Shown one piece after another: positions 56,301 to 64,000 of a stretch of DNA of 64,000 nt (positions are counted from its first letter, which is position 1; each line of letters starts with the position of its first letter). Both the position numbers and the translations under genes were made by a program. The notes below the pieces were generated by a model that was not told where the DNA came from, ran no database searches, and saw only the letters and a program-made list of their open reading frames with translations. Source of the stretch: Pisaster brevispinus (lineage: Eukaryota > Echinodermata > Asteroidea > Forcipulatida > Asteriidae); assembly GCA_023634235.1 (NCBI GenBank), contig JAMKCF010000006.1, positions 10,941,751-11,005,750 on the forward strand. The letters run 5' to 3'.

Positions 56301-59300
56301 ATTTGTTACAGTTATTCTATAGGTCCGATAGAATCATTCTAGAGGGGGGTGCCTGGTTTGGGTGACCTAGGTCAAGGTCAGGCTGAGGTCAATGTTTTTC
56401 ACCAATAGAGAGACGCTTCCACATATCATTAAAACTGATAACAAATGACCATGCTTCAGACACCCAGGCAGAACAATGTGGAAAAAGTTGATCCCTTTAG
56501 TTTACTGATCTGGAGATGACAGACCGGGCACCCCCCCCCCCCCCCCTCTCATATGCTTAAATGGGACCCCTAAAACAAGTGTGCAAAGTTTGGTGCTTTA
56601 ATGCGGCATGTCACAATTTTTTCATTAAGCCACCAGACTATCATGGTCAGGACAAGACCAACTGAGCTACGATCAATATCGCAACTATCTTTTATTTGGG
56701 AGAAAACAAATGATTTGACTGTATTAAAGAGGGTCTCTTCACATCGTTAAATATCTTCCATAAATTTTACAAGAACGACCTAGTGATATTGTGCTGTGAC
56801 AATGACAATGACAATATTGACTATCAATGACAGAATACTGTACATATTTAAAAATTCAATGGGATGGATGCTGTACTTCTCTTTTAGAAGTTTTGACTTG
56901 GACGCTCATGGCATAATCGTTACAATTATTGCAACTAATACTTTTCAGCCCTAACTGATGTACAATCGTCGAAGTCAAAATTTCAAAAAGAGAAGTACAG
57001 CGCCCCACAACCAGTTACTAGGTCTATATTTGCAAACTTAGCATGGGCAAAGCTAGACCCAGTATTCTTGGGCACTGTACTCCTTTTAAAAAATTGTTGA
57101 CATCTTCCTTTGGTCAGACTACTACTAGTACTACTAGCTAGTTTGACCAAAGATGTCAATTTTGGTCGGACTACTACATGTACTACTAGCTAGTTTGACC
57201 AAAGATGTCAAATTTGTTATAGGAGTACCCCATCCCCAGGACTAGGGCAACGCTAAACTGTCTCTCGGTCTTATTTACTCATGGGACTTTTTCCAAACCT
57301 CGACTTAGGCTCCATCTCCTCCGGCTACATGCTTCATTCGATGTTGGAACACCGTACAAAAAAATGTAAACTGCTTCAAAATTGCAGACAGAGACCAAAT
57401 CGGAGCTGGAGCCCAAGCTGAGGTTTGGAAAAAAACCATGATGGTTCTCTCTTTTTTTAATTACCTGCATTTGTGCACCAGACTGTAGCAGAGGGCCCGC
57501 TACATTCATGGTGCATCCATCCATCATTTGCACACTTCTCTAAAGACCTCTCCGATCCCCCACACGCAACATTACTCAGCCATGCTGGTTTATCACCTCT
57601 CCCCTCCTTGTCACCTCCTAAGCCGAGGTAGTTTACCCAATGAAATCCAATTTGACGACATGCCACAAGAGCATCAAGAAAGTCCCATCCTTCTGCACAG
57701 ATCCTACCCCATTGGTTTTTGTAATACACTTCAAGACGACCATGTGAGATTGTAGCAGAGGTTGAATTCACAACGCGCAGGGAAAATATTTCTGTGTTGG
57801 TGTACATAAATAATTGAAAACAAATAATACAAAATATTATCTTTTTTAAAGCAAAACAATAGTTAGTACTAGTAGCCTGACGTTTCGACCCTAGTGTAGT
57901 AGAGTAGAGTCTCTCTCGAAGTCCCTGACGTTTTGACTCTAGCAAGCACCAGCAGCAGCAGTAGCAGAGTCTTTCTCGAAGCCTTTGAAGTTTGACTGAG
58001 AAAGACTCTGCTAAACTTAGCTAGGCCTGGGTCGAAATGTCACTCGTCAGGTCACAAACTACTTTTTGCATAGGTCCTTTTGGTTGGTAAAACAGATTGC
58101 AACAGCTATACTATTCTTCTTTTTTATCTTGAAATCTTGTTCAATCATGTCTTGTTGTCTGTCTTTCTCTTATTGCTTCCTGACGAATCCTTTCAGTTTC
58201 AGTTCAGCAGTGCGATAATCTTCCGCTAAGGAAGAAGAATCACAGCAGGTTCTTCCGATTGTACACGCACCCGTTTATGTTTTAAATTAAAATTCATCTC
58301 TTTACTACAAATAAATACTCACATTTAAGAATCTATGCGGGGGGGGGGGGTAAACATTATCAACACCTTTGGATGAGGAGTTGTGTGACTTGGGATAAAT
58401 TTTAGTTCGAATCTGCCGCTGCCGCATGGAAAATAATGGCGAACATAAAATTATTGGTACTTCTAATAAGAATGAGGGCGCTATAACATTTTTATTGAAG
58501 GGCGCACCAATCACAGATATATAATAAATTGAATGACGAGTCAATTTTTGGTAATAACAACTAGGCCCCTACCCTGGAAAAAAAAACACACCCCGAAAAT
58601 GTGCTTTTCCCCAAACCGACCCGCTGCCAGTTTCCATGAGGCATTCCACCCATGTCAAATAGAACCAACTTTAAAGCTTAAATTTATCAAATCTCCTCAA
58701 AGTTGAAGCACAGAGCCCCAGGTTGTGATTCATTGTTATAATATTACACAATATATTTATTGCATGACCCCCAAAACGTTGTTATTAAAAAGATTTTGAG
58801 GGCCTACGAATTATGATAACGAGCTTGGCACATGAATTTTTGCCTATTTAGTGTGGTGCGCCCTACGAAGAGCAAAAACCTCAAGGGAGGGTTGAACAAT
58901 TTAATTACCAATGGGTAGGCCTACATCCAATAAACTGGTTTGCTCTGCACAAATTACTCACTATATAAAGGTAAGTTGTTAATTTTTTGCGAATGATCGT
59001 GGATGATTTGTGGCGGTTATATTAATATTTATGTTTTAATTCCGTCTTCCTCGAGTGGGGTGGGGCGACGAGCAGAGCACCGTGCTCACTAAATAGGCAC
59101 TATACATCCCCCCCCCCCCAGCATCCTGCAGCAGCAACAATAGCGACAGCAGCGGCGTAACTCAGGTGATTTTTTTTTTGTTGGGGGGGGGGGGGGCAGG
59201 GGGCACTGCTGGCCAATCAATTATAGATTCCGTTTGCACTTTTTAAAAAACCGGATCTTGATCTACGTAATGGCGGTTTCCAAATGGGGGGGATGGCACT

Positions 59301-60305
59301 GACATCAATCGGGGGGCAAGTGCCCCCCCCCCCCCCCCCCATGCCCCCTTAGTTACGCCACTGAACAACAGCAACAGTAATATATCGACACCATTATAAC
59401 AACCTAAAAGCTGAGCCGCGAAGGTAGCATGGTATAATGGTGTACGCAGCAGTCCTATGCCTATTACTTTTTTGTATTGATTCCACTTTGCCATTTCAAT
59501 AATTTGTTTTGCGTGCAACTTTGAATTTCTTACCACAGTATGAATTCGTATTAAAAAAAAAAAAAACACCCGACGCCTCACCCATGCTGCTGTAACAACC
59601 AAGTGTCCAATGAAGCATATAACCGTAGGTAACCTTGACTGAACTTCAAAAGAGAGAAAATCCACTGATATGGACTAACAATAATATATGCCAACGGGCA
59701 ATAACTCAACCGTCCTCAACTGACTTTTTCAGATAAATGTTATTTACTGAAAAGGGTTATTAAGTTCGTGTGAATTAGTCTGCTTTTAAAGCAACAACTC
59801 AAGTAAAAACATCGAGAGCTTAGAAGTGCCCCGAACTTGTTTTCTATTTTGAAATTTCTTGAACAAGTTGTTGTTGTGAAATCGATTTGATTTAGAGGTT
59901 GAAGTTGAACCTTCAATGTTGGTTGAAGTCGCTTAGCCTAGATTCAGTCATCTCCTTCAAATTTTGTAGACTACGTGTTAAATTTATTTTTCAAGGGAGG
60001 TCATCCTTAGAGAGAAGATTGAACTTGGATCCATGCAAATTCAATAAACTGTTTCCGAAAGCTCTTAGTCTTACTTAAGCCACAGTCAGTTTAATTCAAC
60101 CAAAGATACATGCATTGTTAGGGTCGAGAGGAATTTGCGGACGGCGGATCGACGAGACAGCATCATAATCTGTCCATGTTTTGATTCTGGTATCTCCAAT
60201 GATAGCGGTAAATTCATTATAAAAAGGCTTACCTTGTGCTTTGCATCTTGTAAGAATTACAAACAAGCCCGAGAAGAAGACTGTTATCTTAAACGAGGCT
60301 TCCAT
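53127..60305 (-). CDS. SRCR-domain gene, copy 2 (signal peptide plus at least 3.5 SRCR modules)
   Basis: Exons on the minus strand: 60305-60233, 57791-57465, 56053-55703, 54514-54155, 53320-53127. All internal exons start in phase 1, so the frame runs without stops for at least 435 residues. Residues 1-23 form a signal peptide (M-E-A-S-F-K then a hydrophobic run ending T-R-C-K-A). SRCR modules span about 25-134, 134-251 and 251-371, with half of a fourth at 371-435. SRCR proteins bind ligands on the cell surface or when secreted, and large sets serve innate recognition in echinoderms (family knowledge); the role here is inferred. The 3' end was not found, so a membrane anchor is unknown. It is convergent with the dehydrogenase. 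Confidence 0.85.
54155..54514 (-). CDS. SRCR exon 4 (module 3, four-cysteine), copy 2
   Basis: Counterpart of 16,241-16,600; G-to-R change in M-E-S-x-E-D. The same two cysteines are missing, so the loss predates the duplication. Confidence 0.88.
55288..55360 (-). repeat. tRNA-Asn-like pseudogene or SINE head (copy 2)
   Basis: Duplicate of 17,374-17,446. Confidence 0.6.
55703..56053 (-). CDS. SRCR exon 3 (module 2), copy 2
   Basis: Counterpart of 17,794-18,144 with several amino-acid changes (for example M for T in F-A-x-E-G-G, and D for V in Q-G-x-E-R-S). All six cysteines are kept and the frame is open. Confidence 0.88.
56870..57001. repeat. Foldback repeat with GCTGTACTTCTCTTT arms (copy 2)
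   Basis: Diverged counterpart of 19,013-19,150, 61 bp before the point where the copies part. Confidence 0.75.
57077..57228. mobile_element. MITE-like unit with GTACTCCT ends and 52-bp tandem repeat
   Basis: Outer GTACTCCT / AGGAGTAC. Inside is a twofold direct repeat (57,109-57,159 and 57,161-57,211) containing TGACCAAAGATGTCAA, itself inverted at the left end (TTGACATCTT...TTTGGTCA). Present only in copy 2. Confidence 0.65.
57465..57791 (-). CDS. SRCR exon 2 (module 1), copy 2 only
   Basis: 327-nt phase 1-1 exon. One SRCR module: L-R-V-V-N-S, G-R-L-E-V-Y, W-G-R-I-C-A-E-G-W, A-C-R-Q-I-G-F, L-S-N-V-A-C-G-G, L-E-K-C, H-E-C, W-C-T. Six cysteines in the group A pattern. Absent from copy 1. Confidence 0.9.
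57880..58050. repeat. Inverted and direct 'gagtctttctcgaag' repeats
   Basis: Words AGTCTCTCTCGAAG, AGAGTCTTTCTCGAAG and the inverse GAGAAAGACTCT occur within 130 bp, between SRCR exons 1 and 2. Confidence 0.55.
58051..60232 (-). other. First intron of SRCR gene copy 2
   Basis: Contains the diverged end of the duplication (58,639-58,865), G and C homopolymers and the MITE at 59,150. No further exon recognised. Confidence 0.5.
59150..59363. mobile_element. MITE with CAGTGGCGTAACT termini
   Basis: 214 bp. Left CAGCGGCGTAACTCAGG, right complement CAGTGGCGTAACTAAGG. The 8-bp flanks are similar (AGCGACAG / AACAACAG). Long G and C runs inside. hAT-like by terminus and flank length. Confidence 0.7.
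60233..60305 (-). CDS. SRCR gene exon 1, signal peptide
   Basis: ATG at 60,305; 24 codons plus one base; donor CAAG|GTAAG. Basic start, then I-T-V-F-F-S-G-L-F-V-I-L, then a likely cleavage near C-K-A. The single leftover base gives the phase 1 needed by exon 2. A TATATAATAAAAG word lies 13-25 bp upstream of the ATG, possibly a core promoter although unusually close. Confidence 0.82.
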
Positions 60306-61179
60306 TGTCCCCTTTTATTATATAGGCCGCTGTGATGTGTTCAGCTAAAATCAGTCTCAGTGATAGACCTGTATTCATACAAATTAATGCATATTAAATA
60401 CAAAAACAGTAGGCCTGTAGCTTTGAGAAATGTGTCGGGGTGGTGAGTGGTGGGCGGGGATGGTGTTTTTGAAGCTACTTACTGTGAAGTCGTTATCTGA
60501 GGCAACTTTAGAAATAATTCAAATTGTCATCTTTGAAGAAAACTTGTTTTCTTTTCTTTTCAAAGTAACCATTATACATGTCAAATAAAGCAGGCCAACA
60601 CAAATACAGGTATCATTAGAAAACAAATAAGTTTCAACTCATCTGACATTATTTTGTTACAATGCTCGCTTTTTAGGTTAATTAATGCTTCAACTACCGT
60701 GGCAAACAAAAACATAATTGAAATAATAGAAAGTTGTGATGATAATGAAGCACAAGTTTGACCTTGATCAGACAGAATGCAGACTAAAGGACAATACCTT
60801 TTAAATCGATAATGCTAAAATAATAATAATAGTAATAATAATAGAATAGATTGATAAATAAATAAGTTTATAGTTTAATTAGCTTAAAATAGGGTATGAA
60901 TCAGTCATGATGATTTGTTTAGATTGTTACAAACGTACGTGATACTGACTGATATGGTTTAGAAGAACATATCTATTGAATAATCTTCACACATTTTTCG
61001 ATTCATAATATGCTTTTTATGTTTTGAGCCAGACATTTGAAACAAACTTACTGTACACCTCGGAAAATTTCAGAATTATAGGTTTAACCGCAAATCAGTG
61101 CAAGGTGCAACAACAAAGGCCATTGCGTACAAAAATGACCAATTTCACTGAGCCTACTCGATGACATTGACAAGTGAAC

Positions 61180-61390
61180 TTACAACATATTTTCGAAACA
61201 CATTCTACCCGCCATGGGCAAGCGCTACATACGCAGTGTGGACTTGAGAACAAAAGAGGTCCACATAATGTAGGGATCTGAAGCACTATGTGGACTTACA
61301 CACGTCCACACAACGTTATTTACAGTGTTGAGGAATAGGATTTTCCTTAAGTGTACAGAACAAAGGAATGTCCACACAACGACTGCAAAA
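61180..61390. repeat. Degenerate GTCCACACAACG repeats
   Basis: Several direct and inverted copies of TGTGGAC / GTCCACA, two extended to GTCCACACAACG. Probably a decayed MITE. Confidence 0.45.
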
Positions 61391-62019
61391 CAAGACTGTG
61401 TGCACCCGACGGTGAAAATGAACTTAGACTGCTTGAGTGTGTTCTGGTCCTATAATTGTTTCTTTTTGCTCGTCCCCCAAAACACTACCATCAAAATGTG
61501 TTTTCGTGGTCACACTTTGGTCTCATCTCATGACTTGCTCGCACACAGCTACATGTATGATTTCACACTTCCCTCTATAAACAAAATGTACTTACGCTGC
61601 AAATATTTGGTGCTTTCGTCTCCCCTAACGATGTTAAACGCTTTCTGGAGAGACTTTTTACCAGAAAGTTGCGTTGTCTGCTGACTACCAGCCAACCTAT
61701 ACGATGAAGGCTCGTTTTATACCATGCTCGACCTCGCTCCCTGTCGCTGATTGAGAGCACAACAATGATTTCGTGCCCGACTAAAAGGTGCGTTACTCTC
61801 GCTCAGAACAAATGGATATTCTAAAGCTGTCAAATCCCTTGTTGATATTATTGTATTCAAGAATATTTCGTGGGTTATGCATTCAAGGCTTTGATAGAGC
61901 CTTCGATGCATACATAATGAAGGGAAAAGTACACTCCAGCTTACCGGCAAGAAGTGAAAAAGAGTAAACTCAATTCAAAGTGTATATAAATCTTGTGTGC
62001 TTTTTAAAAACTTCTAAAA

Positions 62020-62240
62020 TTGACCCGGATTCAGGTCATGGGCAATGGGGCCTTACTCATATCTGGGTCAGTATGACCCGGAATCTGTCCATGACCCAGA
62101 AATGGGTCAAACTGACGCAGAATCCGAGTTAAAATCCATTTTTTAACCACTGTCCAGGCTATCAGCCCTGACCCAGAAATAGGTCAGGCCCACAGGGACC
62201 CGGAATTCGGGTCAATATTGTGACCCGGAAGTGTTTAGAG
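62020..62240. repeat. TGACCCGGA-rich repeat unit
   Basis: At least five direct or inverted copies of TGACCCGGA or TGACCCAGAA within about 210 bp, giving it a foldback character. Confidence 0.6.
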
Positions 62241-64000
62241 TGTATAGTCTTTTGAACATTGCAACAGCTTAACTTTGATATCAGCATTTTGTACAGGTTG
62301 TAGTTATAACATTACTACTACTACTGCTCCTACAATAATAATAATAAACAAGCATACTAGAGGTATTTGGCTGAAGGTTGAACACCTACACACACAAAAT
62401 ATTATTTTTAAAAAGGACATAATTAATAGAATGCGAGACTGCGTGAACTTTAGACAGTGAACTGATGTGAGTGTTCACATTTATGATTTTGGGGGCATTT
62501 AGTGCTCGTAGTCTCCGGTTTGTCTGTTTGTTTACGCATACAACTTTTTATCAAAATGAGATTGTCCGTTGTCCGTTCAAATCGATAAGTTCATACTGGT
62601 TTACATTGCTATTTGCTGATTATAGTTTTTGTTTATAGTTACTACAATAACATTCCCAACTCAACGGTTTAAAAAAAAAACATTTTGTGCTAAAAAATTT
62701 TAACAGTGCTTATGGGAGGATGTTAGGTACAGCCCCAGGAAAAAGGAAAGATCAAAAGAAATCTCCACAAGGGAGATTATGGGAATGTTTTTTTTACATA
62801 GTTACATTACATTTGCATTGTATGCACATATGGGAATGTGTTTACGACCAAGTTGCTGAAGGCCTAATGGTTAGGGTTCCCTCTCCAGTACCATTTTGCG
62901 CCCGACGGGACTTTTGAGTCCCCCCAGACTAACTCTTTGACGTACTAATATCGTGGGGTTAAAGGAGATGAATGGAAATCAGATGCCAAGTAAAATATGC
63001 CGGTGACCGGAAAACATCTGGGTATTCTGATAGATCTTTCGCATTGTAGGCCTATAATATGCAGCCGAACCCAGACAAAAGTCGAAAAGATAGTATAGGA
63101 ATGAGCTCTTTTGCTTAACACGAATATTTATAATGATCAATACTAAGACAACTGTAGGAGTTGGGTGGAGCCTGTAATTCAGACATTCCCATCGGACAAT
63201 ACTTTACGGTATACGGAAGTTCAAAACGAAGAACACAAGTCGGATCAGATAAGTATTCAAACGCATGCACATCCGTAAGGACAGCTGATTCCGTTGGAAG
63301 GCATACGTAATGCCCTTATTCACTCGTGTAGGATTGCTCACGTACTTCTGCACAATGATGCAGCTATCTGTCACGTTCTAAGGGTCCAATGTATTGCGGG
63401 CATGTACCCATTTGGAATGTTCTTCTTGCGCCTAAGAACGTGCCCGACTTTCGGGACGGTTCCTTACAAAATGACGCTATACTGTCCAGAATCAGGTGCC
63501 ACTCAATCGCTATGACTTGATATCCCTCGTTCTGGGTTAGCGTCCTTTTTTCCTATCAGCCAATAGGTCGTCTGAGTACCCTTTCCCTGGGAAGAGAAAC
63601 AAAAGTAACTTGTCCTTGTTTATTTGGACGGCTTGATTGAACATTGTAGGCCGTCATAGTGAAATCTGTGCCCTGGAGATTCTGTCCAGAATCTCCTGCC
63701 ACTTTGGCAATCCACCATCGAAAAGTTCGGAAGCATGGGGCCCAATTGTTTAGTGCAATTAGCATAGTAAGCATACCTTGATTTCCATAGCTCCTCTGAG
63801 TTGAATATAGAAACAATCAAATGTCTCCAGGACGGTCTTTGTGTCTGAGCTTAAGTGAATCTTCAAAGCTGATGAGGATAAAATGAAATTCTTTCCATCA
63901 AGCACAGTTAACCCTAATCAATGAGGCGTATATTTTTTTTTTGCAAAACACTATTATTTTTTCATACCAAAAAGATATCATGGCAAAAACTGTCTTGTGC
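62241..64000. other. Right-end intergenic DNA, no gene supported
   Basis: Short open frames exist on both strands (for example 63,816-63,556 minus, with a few cysteines), but none has splice sites plus a recognisable domain. An imperfect hairpin around GGAGATTCTGTCCAGAATCTCC lies near 63,675-63,700. Confidence 0.45.

Larger units (their letters stand above)
37948..58865. repeat. Segmental duplication, copy 2
   Basis: Second copy of bases 1-19,440. It contains the same antisense retroelement, dehydrogenase exons 3-8, spacer repeats and SRCR exons. It differs from copy 1 by carrying 57,063-58,638, which includes an extra SRCR exon. To its left it is continuous with dehydrogenase exons 1-2, so this copy holds the complete gene. 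Confidence 0.95.

Noticed and set aside
61325..61684. 119-codon plus-strand frame with several cysteines
   Set aside because: No domain, no splice signals fitting a gene, and overlap with repeat words; length is possible by chance in this composition.
63556..63816. Minus-strand frames of 86 and 66 codons near the right end
   Set aside because: Scattered cysteines but no recognisable domain or convincing splice sites; left as unsupported.

Overview
This is a eukaryotic, intron-rich window with many transposable elements. It probably comes from a marine deuterostome, most likely an echinoderm. The basis is multi-domain SRCR genes with phase-1 exons, tRNA-derived SINEs whose bodies carry phrases such as 'gtccttgagcaaggcact', a Penelope-like element, Ty3-like LTR elements and many foldback/MITE elements. 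The species assignment is inference; no rRNA or mitochondrial marker is present.

Layout. The dominant feature is a tandem segmental duplication with a period of about 37.9 kb. Bases 1-19,211 recur at 37,948-57,062, and a more diverged piece, 19,216-19,440, recurs at 58,639-58,865. Each copy carries, in order: (i) an antisense, decayed Ty3-like retroelement inside an intron; (ii) a plus-strand gene for a D-isomer-specific 2-hydroxyacid dehydrogenase (glyoxylate/hydroxypyruvate reductase A-like); (iii) a repeat-filled spacer of about 7 kb; (iv) a convergent minus-strand SRCR-domain gene. The copy 2 dehydrogenase is complete: eight exons from 31,716 to 46,141 give a continuous 343-residue frame. 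Copy 1 shows exons 3-8 only, because exons 1-2 would lie left of the window. The copy 2 SRCR gene has a signal-peptide exon at 60,233-60,305 and SRCR exons down to 53,127. Copy 1 lacks the signal-peptide exon and the first SRCR exon, apparently through a deletion plus replacement of its 5' flank.

Between the copies (19,441-31,331) there is repeat DNA: a Penelope-like reverse transcriptase remnant broken by a foldback element with CTCGTAC sub-repeats, a near-perfect hairpin of about 460 bp, smaller hairpins, and a Ty3/gypsy element with both LTRs, a tRNA-Leu-type primer-binding site and a frameshifted gag-pol. Intron 2 of the copy 2 dehydrogenase holds three nested or adjacent insertions: a MITE 7 bp inside the intron, a 1.48-kb hAT-like element with GAGACC arrays, and the Ty3-like retroelement.

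The right end (60.3-64 kb) shows no convincing gene, only repeat remnants. I found no CRISPR array, operon, prokaryotic defence locus or clearly new multi-gene system. The most interesting signals are the mosaic-identity duplication, the asymmetric fate of the SRCR gene, an SRCR module missing one matched disulfide pair, a transposon that duplicated a splice donor, and a retroelement with an atypical ADD reverse-transcriptase box.
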